A stretch of DNA of 45,433 nt from an uncultured Agathobaculum sp. (GCF_944384765.1 NZ_CALWUM010000016.1:1-45433), one strand, 5' to 3'. Counted from the stretch's first letter, positions 7,882 through 17,663 are shown. Numbers and translations are program-made. Notes: generated from the sequence alone by a model not told the origin.

Positions 7882-9207
7882 ATGGAACAGCAGACTCTGT
7901 TTGGCGGGGACGATACCCGCCCGCTTGCGGCGCGGCTGCGCCCGCAGACACTGGATGAATTTGTCGGCCAGACCCATCTGCTCGGCGAGGGTAAGGTGCT
8001 GCGCCGCCTGATCGAGCATGACCAGATCTCCTCCATGATCTTCTGGGGCCCGCCCGGCGTGGGCAAGACCACGCTCGCGCGCATCATTGCAAATCATACT
8101 AAGGCGTCGTTTATCGACTTTTCCGCTGTCACCAGCGGCATCAAGGAGATCCGACAGGTCATGCAGCAGGCCGAGGACAACCGCCGCTTCGGCGAGCGCA
8201 CAATCGTGTTTGTCGACGAGATCCACCGCTTCAACAAAGCCCAGCAGGACGCTTTCCTGCCCTTTGTCGAAAAGGGCAGCATCATCCTGATCGGCGCGAC
8301 GACCGAGAACCCCTCGTTCGAGGTCAACGGCGCGCTGCTCTCGCGGTGCAAGGTATTTGTATTGCAGGCGCTCACGGTGGACGACCTCACTTCCCTGCTC
8401 ACCCGCGCGCTCACCGATCCCCGCGGCTTTGGCGGACAAAAAATCAGCATCCAGCCGGATATGCTGAAAGCAATCGCCAATTTTGCCAATGGCGACGCGC
8501 GTAGCGCGCTCTCCACGCTCGAGATGGTTGTGCTCAACAGCGATACAGACGGCGACACGGTTACCGTCACGCCCGAGACGCTTGAGCAGTGCATCTCCAA
8601 AAAGTCCTTGCTGTACGACAAGACCGGCGAGGAGCATTACAACCTGATCTCCGCCCTGCACAAATCCATGCGCAACTCGGACCCGGACGCCGCGGTCTAC
8701 TGGCTCGCGCGCATGCTCGAGGCGGGTGAGGACCCGCTGTATATCGCGCGCCGCGTCATCCGCTTTGCGAGCGAGGATGTCGGTATGGCGGACTCACGCG
8801 CGCTTGAGGTTGCGGTCGCGGCCTATCATGCGTGCCACTTCATCGGCATGCCCGAGTGCTCGGTGCACCTGACGCACGCAGTGGTTTATCTGTCGCTTGC
8901 GCCCAAATCCAACGCGCTGTATATGGCCTACGAAAGCGCAAAAAAAGATGCGCTGACGCAGCTGGACGAGCCTGTGCCGCTGGTCATCCGCAACGCGCCC
9001 ACCCGGCTGATGAAAGAGCTGGACTACGGCAAGGGCTATCAGTATGCGCACGACACGGCGGATAAACTGACCGATATGCAGTGCCTGCCGGACGCGCTCG
9101 AGGGCAAAACCTACTACCGTCCGACTGAGCAGGGGCTGGAAGCCAAATACAAGGCGCGGCTCGAACAGATCAAGGAATGGAAGCGGCAGCACCGCGCCCG
9201 CAAGTAA
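7882..9207 (+). CDS. rarA: Replication-associated recombination protein A (RarA/MgsA) AAA+ ATPase
   Basis: A 441-residue AAA+ ATPase of the clamp-loader-like RarA/MgsA/WRNIP1 family, which acts at stalled replication forks. The N-terminal RPQTLDEFVGQTHLLG segment is typical. Walker A is GPPGVGKT (56-63), Walker B is VFVDEIHRF (109-117), and sensor 1 is GATTENPSFEVN. The C-terminal half contains the family helical tetramerisation region with ALYMAYESAKKDA. RBS AAAGGAGG lies 9 bases upstream. It has its own promoter and converges with tyrS on a shared terminator. Confidence 0.95.
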   Translation: MEQQTLFGGDDTRPLAARLRPQTLDEFVGQTHLLGEGKVLRRLIEHDQISSMIFWGPPGVGKTTLARIIANHTKASFIDFSAVTSGIKEIRQVMQQAEDNRRFGERTIVFVDEIHRFNKAQQDAFLPFVEKGSIILIGATTENPSFEVNGALLSRCKVFVLQALTVDDLTSLLTRALTDPRGFGGQKISIQPDMLKAIANFANGDARSALSTLEMVVLNSDTDGDTVTVTPETLEQCISKKSLLYDKTGEEHYNLISALHKSMRNSDPDAAVYWLARMLEAGEDPLYIARRVIRFASEDVGMADSRALEVAVAAYHACHFIGMPECSVHLTHAVVYLSLAPKSNALYMAYESAKKDALTQLDEPVPLVIRNAPTRLMKELDYGKGYQYAHDTADKLTDMQCLPDALEGKTYYRPTEQGLEAKYKARLEQIKEWKRQHRARK

Positions 9208-9224
9208 CCTTTTTCCCACACAGT

Positions 9225-9266
9225 AAAAACCGCCGCGGCAAGTGTATTGCTTGCCGCAGCGGTTTT
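9225..9266. terminator. Bidirectional terminator between rarA and tyrS
   Basis: AAAACCGC-CGCGGCAAG pairs with CTTGCCGC-AGCGGTTTT around a 7-nt loop, with one internal mismatch. A-tract and T-tract flank it, so it serves both converging genes. Confidence 0.85.
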
Positions 9267-9281
9267 GTCATATCCAATTGT

Positions 9282-10508
9282 TTATGCGCCGAGCACAGCC
9301 TTGTGGAAGGTCTTTTTGCCCTTCTTGATCACGCAGCCATCTGCAAAGCGGTCCTTATCCAGCATGAGCTTAAAGTCCGCGACCTTTTCACCGTCCAGCG
9401 AAACGCCGCCGCCCTGCACGAGCTTGCGCGCCTCGCCGTTCGAGGACGCCAGGCCGCACTTAACCAGCAGGGTCAGCACACCGATCTGGCCGTCCGAGAA
9501 GTCCGCATCGGTCAATTCGGTCGCCGGCATATCCGCGCTGTCGCCGCCGCCGAGGAAGATTTCCTTGGCCGCTGTCATGGCCTTGTCGGCCTCCTCCTTG
9601 CCATGCACGAGCGCAGTCAGCTCGTAAGCGAGGATCTCCTTGGCGCGGTTGAGCTGCGCGCCCTCCCACTTGTCCATCTCCTCGATCTGCTCGAGCGGCA
9701 AGAAGGTCAGCATACGGATGCACTTGAGCACATCCGCGTCATCCACGTTGCGCCAGTACTGGAAAAAGTCGTAGGGCGAGGTCTTGTTGGGGTCGAGCCA
9801 CACCGCGCCGGACGCGGTCTTGCCCATCTTCTTGCCCTCGGAGTTTAAAAGCAGGGTGATGGTCATGGCATGCGCATCCTTGCCCAGCTTGCGGCGGATC
9901 AGCTCGGTGCCACCCAGCATATTGCTCCACTGGTCGTTGCCGCCGAACTGCATATTGCAGCCGTAGTGCTGGAACAGGTAGTAGAAGTCGTAGGACTGCA
10001 TGATCATGTAGTTGAACTCCAGGAAGCTGAGGCCCTTCTCCATGCGCTGCTTATAGCATTCCGCGCGCAGCATGTTGTTGACTGAGAAGCATGCGCCGAC
10101 CTCGCGCAGCAGATCGACATAGTTCAGGTTCAGCAGCCAGTCCGCGTTGTTGACCATCTGCGCCTTGCCCTCGCCGAACTCGATAAAGCGCTCCATCTGG
10201 CGCTTGAAGCAGTCGCAGTTATGCTGGATGGTCTCGGGCGTCATCATCGAGCGCATATCCGTGCGGCCCGAGGGGTCGCCGATGTAGCCCGTGCCGCCGC
10301 CGACCAGTGCGATTGGCTTGTTGCCCGCCATCTGCAGGCGCTTCATCAGGCACAGCGCCATAAAATGGCCGACATGCAGGCTGTCCGCCGTGGGGTCAAA
10401 GCCGATATAGAAGGTAGCCTTGCCCTCGTTGATCATTTTGCTGATTTCTTCCTCGTTGGTTACCTGCGCGATCAGCCCGCGCGCTTTGAGTTCCTCGTAA
10501 AGTGTCAT
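9282..10508 (-). CDS. tyrS: Tyrosyl-tRNA synthetase
   Basis: A 408-residue class I synthetase charging tRNA-Tyr. The HIGH-type motif is HVGH (45-48) and the KMSKS-type motif is KMGKT (227-231). QFGGNDQWSN and YDFYYLFQ are typical tyrosine-pocket segments. The C-terminal S4-like RNA-binding domain occupies about residues 345-400. The ATG at 10508 is used; an open frame continues 30 codons upstream but lacks homology and a ribosome site. It follows recN by 104 bases on the same strand, with no T-box leader visible, so it is probably the last gene of the long nusB operon or has a weak promoter of its own. Confidence 0.96.
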   Translation of the reverse strand: MTLYEELKARGLIAQVTNEEEISKMINEGKATFYIGFDPTADSLHVGHFMALCLMKRLQMAGNKPIALVGGGTGYIGDPSGRTDMRSMMTPETIQHNCDCFKRQMERFIEFGEGKAQMVNNADWLLNLNYVDLLREVGACFSVNNMLRAECYKQRMEKGLSFLEFNYMIMQSYDFYYLFQHYGCNMQFGGNDQWSNMLGGTELIRRKLGKDAHAMTITLLLNSEGKKMGKTASGAVWLDPNKTSPYDFFQYWRNVDDADVLKCIRMLTFLPLEQIEEMDKWEGAQLNRAKEILAYELTALVHGKEEADKAMTAAKEIFLGGGDSADMPATELTDADFSDGQIGVLTLLVKCGLASSNGEARKLVQGGGVSLDGEKVADFKLMLDKDRFADGCVIKKGKKTFHKAVLGA

Positions 10509-10612
10509 TGGTCTGTTCTCCCTGAAAAAATTTATTTCTCGCAAACGGTTTCCTGTCGTTTCGTATTCACGGGGCGCGCTCCTTGCGCCGCTCGTCAATA
10601 ATGATCATGCGG

Positions 10613-12292
10613 TTATCCTCCCTGCCCGGCGCTGCGCAGCAGCTCCTCGGCATTGCGCCGCGCGGCCTCGGAGATCTGCTCGCCCGAGAGCAGGCGCGCA
10701 ATCTCATCAATGCGGTGCTGCCGGTCCATCGGGCGCACATCGGTATAGCTGCGCCCGCCGCGCACCGATTTGGAGATCAGCAGATGATGGTCGCCCATCG
10801 CGGCGATCTGCGGCAGATGGGTGACGCAAAGCGTTTGTTTTTTCCTAGCAATGGCGGACAGCTTACGTGCAATCTGCTGCGCGGCGTGCCCAGATACGCC
10901 GGTATCGATCTCATCAAAAATCAGCATACCAACGTCCTCGCCCGCCGTCAAGACATTTTTGAGTGCGAGCATGATGCGGCTGAGCTCGCCGCCCGAAGCC
11001 ACTTTGGACAGCGGCTTTTCCGGCTCGCCGGGATTGACCGATATTTCAAACGTCACGGTGTCGCATCCATGCGCAGACAGCTTGGTGCCGGTGTGCACCG
11101 CAATGCGCATTTTAACCTTTTCCATGTCCAACTCCGCAAGCTCGCGGACGATCTCGGCTTCCAGCCGCTTGGCTGCGGCGCGCCGCGCTTCGGTCAGCCT
11201 GGCTGCAAGCGCCCGGGCCTCGGCCAGCTGGTTGTGATACTGCTCACGCAACTGTTCGCGCCGGTTGTCCGAATCCTGCAGCGTATCCAGCTCTGCGGTG
11301 ATTTTATCGTGATACGCCGCAATCTCCGCGAGCGTGCCGCCATATTTCTGCTTGAGACGGTAGATCAAGTCGAGCCGCTGCTCGACCTGCTCGCGCTCCG
11401 CGGGCGAAAAGTCCAGATTGTCGCTCCGACCGGCGACGCCGTCGCGCAGGTCGGCAGCGAGCAGCCGCACCTCCTCGGCCTGTTCCGCAAGGCTGTCAAA
11501 CGCATCCGACACTTCGCCCAACCCGGTGAGCGCTTCGGCTGTCTGGTCGAGCAGCGCGCACGCGCCGCCGGTCTCATCGTCCCCCGCGAGCGCAAAAAGC
11601 GCGGTGTGCAGCGCGCCGGCAATCTTGCCCGCATGGTCGAAATATGCCTTGCGCTGGGCCAGCGTCTCGTCCTCATCCGGCTGGAGTGCTGCCTGCTCGA
11701 TCTCCTCCTTGTGGAAGGTGAGCATATCGATGCGCTGCAGGCGCTCCTGCTCGCCGGTCTCGAGCGCGGTGATCTCGCGCCGCAGCGCGAGCAGCGCCTG
11801 ATATTGGGGCTGATAGGCGGCAAGCAGCGCCTCGTTGCCCGCGTAGCCGTCCAGATAATCGATATGATGCTGCTCATCGAGCAGCTTCTGCCCGTCATTC
11901 TGGCCGTGGATGTCGATCAGATACGGAGCCAGCTGGCGCAGCACCGAAGCCGCTACCGGCTTCATATTCACCCGACAGGTGCTCTTGCCGTCCGCCGTGA
12001 TCTGCCGCTGGATGTGCAGCGTATCCGGCTCATCCCCTGCGAGGTTCATCTCCTCCAGCAGTGCGCACAGCGCGGGCGACAGCCCAGTAAACACCGCGCT
12101 GACAAACCCCTTGTGCGCGCCTGCGCGCACAAGATCGCGACTGACGCGCTTGCCGAGCAGCGCGCCGATTGCGTCGATCACGATCGACTTACCCGCGCCG
12201 GTCTCGCCCGAGAGCACGGTCAGCCCGTCCTCCAGCTCGATATCCGCCTGCTCGATGACCGCGATATTTTCAATGTGGAGCAATTGCAGCAT
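10613..12292 (-). CDS. recN: DNA repair protein RecN
   Basis: A 559-residue SMC-like ATPase acting early in double-strand-break repair. Walker A is GETGAGKS (29-36). A long central coiled coil rich in Glu, Gln and Leu spans roughly residues 160-360. The C-terminal head carries the ABC signature segment SKVASGGELSRIMLALK and Walker B LIFDEIDTGVSGHAA. The length is the usual one. It follows argR by 18 bases in the operon; argR-recN adjacency is conserved in Gram-positives. Confidence 0.96.
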   Translation of the reverse strand: MLQLLHIENIAVIEQADIELEDGLTVLSGETGAGKSIVIDAIGALLGKRVSRDLVRAGAHKGFVSAVFTGLSPALCALLEEMNLAGDEPDTLHIQRQITADGKSTCRVNMKPVAASVLRQLAPYLIDIHGQNDGQKLLDEQHHIDYLDGYAGNEALLAAYQPQYQALLALRREITALETGEQERLQRIDMLTFHKEEIEQAALQPDEDETLAQRKAYFDHAGKIAGALHTALFALAGDDETGGACALLDQTAEALTGLGEVSDAFDSLAEQAEEVRLLAADLRDGVAGRSDNLDFSPAEREQVEQRLDLIYRLKQKYGGTLAEIAAYHDKITAELDTLQDSDNRREQLREQYHNQLAEARALAARLTEARRAAAKRLEAEIVRELAELDMEKVKMRIAVHTGTKLSAHGCDTVTFEISVNPGEPEKPLSKVASGGELSRIMLALKNVLTAGEDVGMLIFDEIDTGVSGHAAQQIARKLSAIARKKQTLCVTHLPQIAAMGDHHLLISKSVRGGRSYTDVRPMDRQHRIDEIARLLSGEQISEAARRNAEELLRSAGQGG

Positions 12293-12310
12293 GGCTGCGT
12301 CCTCCCTACT

Positions 12311-12772
12311 TTATTTCAGAATGTCACGCGCCTGCTGGCAAAAGCGTGCAGCGCTCTCGTTGTCACGCATGACGGCGAACACGGTATCATCGCCGCCCAG
12401 CGTGCCGACCACGTCGGAGGCGCGCATCGCGTCAATCGCCATGGCAGCCGCCTGCCCCAGGCCGGGCAGTGTCTTGATGACCACCATATTCTGCGCCGCG
12501 TCGATCTCGGTGACGCACTCGCGGAAAATATTGCGCAGACGGGTAGTGAAGCTGTCCGCCGCGCCGGCGGTCGCTGCAGTGTATTTATACTTGCCGGTCT
12601 CCGCGGAGAGCGACTTGATCAGTCGCAGCTCTTTGATATCGCGCGAGACCGTCGCCTGCGTGGTATTGTAGCCGAGTGCGCGCAGATGATCGGTCAGTTC
12701 CTCCTGGGTCTCGATCTCAAACCGGTCGACCAGCTCGAGAATTTTGGCCTGCCGTTGAAATTTCATGTTCAC
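12311..12772 (-). CDS. argR: Arginine repressor
   Basis: A 153-residue ArgR/AhrC. The N-terminal winged helix-turn-helix (about residues 1-75) contains TQEELTDHLRALGYNTTQATVSRDIKELRL. The C-terminal hexamerisation and arginine-binding domain contains GTLGGDDTVFAVMRD, where the DD pair contacts arginine in the family. It represses arginine synthesis genes and activates catabolic ones elsewhere in the genome. It lies between nadK and recN in the conserved order. Confidence 0.96.
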   Translation of the reverse strand: MNMKFQRQAKILELVDRFEIETQEELTDHLRALGYNTTQATVSRDIKELRLIKSLSAETGKYKYTAATAGAADSFTTRLRNIFRECVTEIDAAQNMVVIKTLPGLGQAAAMAIDAMRASDVVGTLGGDDTVFAVMRDNESAARFCQQARDILK

Positions 12773-12790
12773 CCTCCCTGTTTGTGTGGT

Positions 12791-13639
12791 TTACAGTTTT
12801 TGCTGCAGGATCTGATAAAAGCTCAGTCCTTTGAGACGCACCAGCCGCGTGCGCAGCGGCGAGCGCGTGATGACCACGCGGTCATCCGGTCGGACGGCAA
12901 AGCTCTGTCCGCCATCGGTCGAAATAAACACCTCGCTGCCGCCCTCACACGCTGCGGCGAGCGTGATGCGCCGCTCGGGCGCAAAGACAAAGGATTTTGC
13001 CGTCAGCGCGTGCGCGCAGATCGGAATGACGGCGGTGTTTTCCGCACTCGGCTCGATCACCGGCCCGCCGGCGGACAGTCCGTAGGCGGTCGAGCCGGTA
13101 GGCGTGGCAACGATCACGCCGTCACCGTTAAAGCGGGTGACCTCCTTGTCATCCGCCAGGATGCTCACGCTGACCACGCGGAACGCCGTGCCTTTGGCCA
13201 CGACCACGTCGTTGAGCGCATCGTTTTCGTATACGACCCGCCGGTCCCGAATCACCGAAACCTGCAGCATCATGCGGCTGTCGATCGAATACTCGTCCGT
13301 AAAGAGCTTCTCCATCTCCCCCAGTTCGCTCGGTTCAAGCTCGGTCATAAAGCCGACATGGCCGACGTTGATGCCGAGCATGGGCACTTCATGCAGCGCC
13401 GCGACACGCGCGAGGCGCAGCATCGTCCCGTCCCCGCCGAGCACGACTGCGAGGTCCGCCAGCCGGATCGCCGCATCCGGCTCCATATAATCCACGCCTG
13501 ACAGATCGAGCGGCACGTTGCGCATCTGTACTGGCAGCATCAGCCGCACGCCCTGCCTGTGCAGCCTGGCGCATACGTCCGGCAGCACGGCGCGCGCGCC
13601 GTCCTTGCGCATATTGGGATAGATGAAAAAATTCTTCAT
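12791..13639 (-). CDS. nadK: NAD kinase
   Basis: A 282-residue ATP-NAD kinase producing NADP. The catalytic GGDGT motif is at about 68-72, and the later GDGVIVATPTGSTAYGLSAGGP segment is the second diagnostic motif (NAD and metal contacts). The ATG at 13639 is preferred over the TTG two codons upstream. It follows tlyA after 11 bases, so it is cotranscribed. The ribosome site is weak, so translational coupling to tlyA is likely. Confidence 0.95.
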   Translation of the reverse strand: MKNFFIYPNMRKDGARAVLPDVCARLHRQGVRLMLPVQMRNVPLDLSGVDYMEPDAAIRLADLAVVLGGDGTMLRLARVAALHEVPMLGINVGHVGFMTELEPSELGEMEKLFTDEYSIDSRMMLQVSVIRDRRVVYENDALNDVVVAKGTAFRVVSVSILADDKEVTRFNGDGVIVATPTGSTAYGLSAGGPVIEPSAENTAVIPICAHALTAKSFVFAPERRITLAAACEGGSEVFISTDGGQSFAVRPDDRVVITRSPLRTRLVRLKGLSFYQILQQKL

Positions 13640-13650
13640 AAACAATGTGA

Positions 13651-14448
13651 TCAGCCGTCCAATTCCGCGTGCGCCTGGCGCACGATGTCCTGCAAGTCGG
13701 GCACGCTGTCCGCGCCCTGCTTTTCCAGATAGCCCAAAAATTCGATGTTGCCCTCCGGCCCTTTGATGGGCGAGAAGGTCACGTCCTGCACGGCAAAGCC
13801 TGCTGCATGGGCGTTTTCGATAAAGTGTTCGAGCACTTCAAGGTGGATTTCGGGTTCGCGCACAACGCCTTTCTTACCGACCTTGCCCTTGCCCGCTTCA
13901 AACTGCGGCTTGATCAGGCAGGCCACGCGGCCGTCCTCGGTCAGCAGGCCGGACACCACGGGCAGCACCAGCCGCAGCGAGATGAATGACACGTCGATCA
14001 CGCAAAGCGACGGGGTCTCCTCAAGCATATCGGGCGTGACGTACCGGATGTTGGTGCGCTCCATGCATTTAACGCGCGGGTCCTGCCGCAGGCTCCACGC
14101 CAGCTGGCCGTAGCCTACATCGATCGAATACACCTTGACCGCACCGCGGCGCAGCAGGCAGTCGGTAAACCCGCCGGTGGACGCACCCACGTCCATCACG
14201 ACCAGCCCGGCCGGATCGATCGCAAAATAGTCGAGCGCCTTTTCGATCTTTTTGCCGCCGCGAGAGACAAAGGCGTTTTCGTTGCCGCGCACCTCGAGCG
14301 CTGCGTTTTCATCCACCATGTCGCCCGCCTTGCCGGCCTTCTGACCCGCCACATAGACGATGCCCTCCATGATCGCGGTCTTTGCGCGCTCGCGCGAGGG
14401 GCACAGCCCTTTTTCAAACAGCAGCACGTCCAGTCTCTTTTTAGCCAA
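13651..14448 (-). CDS. tlyA: TlyA-family rRNA 2'-O-methyltransferase
   Basis: A 265-residue protein with an N-terminal S4 RNA-binding domain (KRLDVLLFEKGLCPSRERAK...) and a C-terminal FtsJ-like methyltransferase domain. The SAM motif is MDVGASTGGFTDCLL, and the catalytic K-D-K-E-type residues lie in the later core. Family members methylate 16S and/or 23S rRNA at cytidine ribose; Gram-positive TlyA is sometimes annotated as hemolysin for historical reasons. The start is TTG, overlapping the dxs stop by 8 bases. Neighbours dxs and nadK fit the conserved cluster. Confidence 0.93.
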   Translation of the reverse strand: MAKKRLDVLLFEKGLCPSRERAKTAIMEGIVYVAGQKAGKAGDMVDENAALEVRGNENAFVSRGGKKIEKALDYFAIDPAGLVVMDVGASTGGFTDCLLRRGAVKVYSIDVGYGQLAWSLRQDPRVKCMERTNIRYVTPDMLEETPSLCVIDVSFISLRLVLPVVSGLLTEDGRVACLIKPQFEAGKGKVGKKGVVREPEIHLEVLEHFIENAHAAGFAVQDVTFSPIKGPEGNIEFLGYLEKQGADSVPDLQDIVRQAHAELDG

Positions 14449-16312
14449 GGCTTTCTTCCTTTCCCTTTCGGTTTTTCATCACATAAGCCGCAATGCTCTC
14501 CGCATCCAGCCCGCACAGGCGGCAGATCTCGTCCACGCTGCCGTGCGGCAGAAAGCGGTCGCCGGTATTCAGCAGGTCGGTCCGCTCCACGCGGTGCGCG
14601 GCGATCCATTCGCCCAGGCTGCCGCTCTCGACATTGTCCTCCACGACCACGCACCAGCCGCGCAGCGCCTCCTGCGCCGCGGCAAACGCCGCGTCCAGCG
14701 CGTCGCTGATCTCGTTTACTTTATATACCTGCGTGCGGACCTGCTTTTGTTCGAGCAGTGCCGCGGCCTCAAGCGCCCGGTCGACCATGACGCCATGCGT
14801 CAGCAGCGTGACCGTATGGCCCGGCGCCTCGCGCACACAGGCGATGGCCTGTCCCGCGGTATTGCCGCGGAATGCTCCTTCCCCGCCGCGCGGGTAGCGG
14901 ATGGCGACCGGCCCGGTCTCATGATAGACCGCCTGCGTCATCATACTGCGCAGCTCGGCAAAGCTCGACGGGCACAAGATCTTCATGCTCGGCACCGAGC
15001 GCAAAAACGCGATGTCCAGCACGCCGTTGTGGGTCGCGCCGTCCGCGCCGACAATGCCTGCGCGGTCCACGCAGAACACCACATGCAGTCCGGCAATCGC
15101 CACATCATGTACGATCTGGTCGTAGGCACGCTGCAAAAACGTCGAATACAGCGCCACGACCGGCACCAGCCCCTGAGCCGCCATGCCGGCTGCCATGGCA
15201 ACCGCGTGCTCCTCGGCGATGCCCACATCGAAAAACCGCCCCGGGAACCGCGTGGCAAAGCGCGACAGGCCGGTGCCCGACGGCATCGCCGCTGTGATCG
15301 CGCAAATGCGCGCGTCCCGCTCGGCGAGCGCACACAGCTCACGACCAAAGCAGGCAGAGAAATCCTCCTTTTTGCCCGCCTGAAACGCCCCGGTGACCGG
15401 ATCGAACTGGGTCACACCGTGGTATTTTTCCGGCTGCTGCTCGCTCGGCGCATAGCCGCGGCCCTTTTGGGTCATCACGTGCAGTAGCACAGGTTTTTTG
15501 ATCTTTTTAGCCAGGGCGAGCAGCTCGCACACGCTCTTGAGGTCGTGCCCGTCCACCGGGCCGAGGTAGGTAAAGCCCATCTGCTCGAACAGCGAAGTCG
15601 GCAGCACCAGACGCTTAAATCGCGCCTTCATGCGCGAAATCGAACGTGTGACCGCCGCGCCGCCCGGTATACGCGCCAGACGCTCCTTGACGTGCGCCTT
15701 GGCGTGCAGGTAGCGCGGGCTGACACGCAAACGCGCCAGATGCCGACTGAGTCCGCCGACATTCTGCGCAATGGACATATTATTGTCGTTGAGTACGACA
15801 AGCAGGGGTTCTTTGGAGGTGCCCGCGTTGCTCAGCGCCTCGTATGCCATGCCGCCGGTCAGCGCACCGTCGCCAATGACCGCGATCACATGGTATTTCT
15901 GTCCCTTAAGCGTGCGCGCATGCGCCATGCCGAGCGCAACCGATACCGAATTCGATGCGTGACCGGTAATGCAGGGGTCGGTCGGGCTTTCATCCGGTTT
16001 CATAAAACCGGAAAGACCGCCGTATTGCCGCAATGTAACAAAGCGGTCACGGCGGCCGGTGAGGATCTTGTGCACGTAGCTCTGGTGCCCGACATCATAG
16101 ATAATCCGGTCGCGCGAGGAGTCAAACTCCCGCTCGAGTGCAACCGCCAGCTCTACGACGCCCAGGTTGGATGCCAGATGCCCGCCCGTGCGCGACACGG
16201 AATCCACAATGAACTCCCGCAGCGACGCGCACAGCACGTTCAGCGAATCGTATGACAGCCCGCGCAGATCGGCGGGGCTGGTGATATTGTCCAATATCCC
16301 GTATCGTTTCAT
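14441..16312 (-). CDS. dxs: 1-deoxy-D-xylulose-5-phosphate synthase
   Basis: A 623-residue thiamine-diphosphate enzyme that condenses pyruvate and glyceraldehyde-3-phosphate, the first step of the MEP isoprenoid pathway. GHASNSVS (117-124) and GDGALTGG (147-154, the Mg-ThDP motif) are visible. The middle domain has DVGIAEEHAVAMAAGMA, whose Glu activates the cofactor, and the C-terminal domain has typical transketolase-C features. It sits downstream of oapA and upstream of tlyA. ispA, which uses MEP pathway products, is 1.4 kb upstream in the same operon. Confidence 0.97.
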   Translation of the reverse strand: MKRYGILDNITSPADLRGLSYDSLNVLCASLREFIVDSVSRTGGHLASNLGVVELAVALEREFDSSRDRIIYDVGHQSYVHKILTGRRDRFVTLRQYGGLSGFMKPDESPTDPCITGHASNSVSVALGMAHARTLKGQKYHVIAVIGDGALTGGMAYEALSNAGTSKEPLLVVLNDNNMSIAQNVGGLSRHLARLRVSPRYLHAKAHVKERLARIPGGAAVTRSISRMKARFKRLVLPTSLFEQMGFTYLGPVDGHDLKSVCELLALAKKIKKPVLLHVMTQKGRGYAPSEQQPEKYHGVTQFDPVTGAFQAGKKEDFSACFGRELCALAERDARICAITAAMPSGTGLSRFATRFPGRFFDVGIAEEHAVAMAAGMAAQGLVPVVALYSTFLQRAYDQIVHDVAIAGLHVVFCVDRAGIVGADGATHNGVLDIAFLRSVPSMKILCPSSFAELRSMMTQAVYHETGPVAIRYPRGGEGAFRGNTAGQAIACVREAPGHTVTLLTHGVMVDRALEAAALLEQKQVRTQVYKVNEISDALDAAFAAAQEALRGWCVVVEDNVESGSLGEWIAAHRVERTDLLNTGDRFLPHGSVDEICRLCGLDAESIAAYVMKNRKGKEESLG

Positions 16313-16341
16313 TTATCCCTGTTCTTCCTACCCGAAGGCTT

Positions 16342-16938
16342 TTATTTTTTTGCGTCAAACGAAAAGGGCAGCACGGAAAGCAGTCGCCCGCACAGCGCGA
16401 GCACCTTACTGCTGAAGGCCATCGCTACGCCCTTGCCCGCGGCCTTGCCGCCGATGGTCAGCGCGGAGATCATGCCGGTTACAAGCAGCGAGATCACGAC
16501 CGTCATCACACCGCTGCGCCCTGCGGCAAGGTTCGCCGCGATCAGCGCGCCTGTGGCGCCGGAAATGATGCCGCAGATGTCGCCCACGACGTCGTTGCAG
16601 ATGCTCGACACCTTTTCCGCGTTGCGCAGCATCCACACCGCCTCGCGCGCGCCGCGCACCTTGTGCGCCGCCATGGAGTGGAATTCCCGTTCGGTGCCCG
16701 AAGCCGCGGCAATGCCGATCATATCAAATACAATGCCCAGCGCAATGAAAAAGAACAGCACCACAAAGGACAAAGCCGTGCCCGCGCTGTTCAGCGCTTC
16801 ATTGGACACATAGCTCATGCCGACCGAAAGCGCGAAGCTCACCGGCATGATGGTGCCCACCCATTTGGTGTCGATCAGCCGCGGTTTTTGCGGCGGCTGG
16901 CTTTTTTTCTTCTGTTTGTCGGGCGTATCCAAAAACAA
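16342..16938 (-). CDS. oapA: OLE-associated membrane protein OapA
   Basis: A 198-residue integral membrane protein, often mis-annotated as an Mg/Co transporter CorB. Hydrophobic segments are near residues 29-48, 52-75, 118-140 and 144-165, with a basic N-terminus (KQKKKSQPPQKPR) suited to RNA contact. A charged loop holds NAEKVSSICNDVVGD, including a DxxxD pair. Known OapA proteins bind OLE RNA and anchor it to the membrane. The identification here rests on size, topology and its exact place between the non-coding gap and dxs. The start is TTG with AGGAGAG just before it; a second TTG two codons in (16932) has better spacing. Confidence 0.85.
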   Translation of the reverse strand: MFLDTPDKQKKKSQPPQKPRLIDTKWVGTIMPVSFALSVGMSYVSNEALNSAGTALSFVVLFFFIALGIVFDMIGIAAASGTEREFHSMAAHKVRGAREAVWMLRNAEKVSSICNDVVGDICGIISGATGALIAANLAAGRSGVMTVVISLLVTGMISALTIGGKAAGKGVAMAFSSKVLALCGRLLSVLPFSFDAKK

Positions 16939-16949
16939 AACTCTCCTAT

Positions 16950-17657
16950 CAGAAGCGCCCGAAACGGATTCCGAGCGGATAATACATGAATAAGTGGCGG
17001 CAGACCGAGTAAATCTTGCGGCTTGAGGTTCGGTTGGCTTTCCCCGCGGACTGCCACGCGTCGCCGTCGTGGGGGTTTCCCATTAAAGTCCGTGCCGGGA
17101 TGTTACCATCACCGGGACCGAATTGCCACTGAGTCCGCACTGCAATCCTCTGTCTGCCTCGCTAGAACAGCCTAGGTGTTTTCCACAGCAGGCAACACGA
17201 TTCTTAGCCTCTTTTGCAGCCATGGTTTCAACCGTCAATTCCCGCGGCATTCCTGGCCGGGAAACCGTGGGCGGATACGATATCCACCATAACCACGCAA
17301 GGCAGGCTACACTGCACACAGCGTTTTGCTCCTGCGCGCCGCCCATTTTCCCGCCCCGTTTCCGGGCGGGCGGGAGAACACGCGCATTTACGCCGCACCG
17401 CATTGCAGGTTTCATCCTGCACCGTAGAGCATCCATCAATCTGGTCGATGTTATAGGTGCCCCACGCATACAGGTCTCCACGGCGGGAGGGTCGGTACTT
17501 CATGCCATTGAAGCGCGCCCTCGAGCCTTAACCTCCAGCATCCACCCCAAACTGGGCGTAAGAAGCAAACACCAGAGACTTCATCGATATGCCCTTTTAC
17601 GGATTTTTAGGCCCGTCTTGGGAATCGTATGCGCTGACTAGGATACTGCGCCACTTA
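16950..17657 (-). ncRNA. ole: OLE RNA (ornate large extremophilic RNA), approximate limits
   Basis: About 700 nt without a credible protein gene lie between ispA and oapA on the minus strand, the exact place OLE RNA occupies in Bacillus halodurans and many Clostridia. The stretch contains many complementary segments, for example CCCGCCCG...CGGGCGGG-type pairs near 17340-17375, and ends close to the oapA ribosome site. OLE is a large, highly structured RNA that localises to the membrane with OapA and is linked in other species to tolerance of ethanol, cold and magnesium stress. A promoter (17664-17692) fits a 5' end near 17657; the 3' end is not visible and is set near the oapA start. The class is assigned by synteny and length, not by a covariance-model match. 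Confidence 0.8.
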
Positions 17658-17663
17658 TTTGTT

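Noticed and set aside
10509..10612. T-box leader in front of tyrS
   Set aside because: The gap to recN is only 104 bases, with no AGGGTGGNACCGCG-type motif and no terminator hairpin.
10583..13501. A 972-codon open frame on the plus strand opposite recN, argR and nadK
   Set aside because: It lies wholly antisense to three clearly recognised genes; long open antisense frames arise from GC-biased codon use. The translation has no recognisable domain.
17083..17641. Several open frames of 80-172 codons inside the ispA-oapA gap
   Set aside because: They have low-complexity Arg/Ala/Pro/Cys composition, no ribosome sites and no homology, and they overlap each other on both strands. A structured RNA explains the stretch better.
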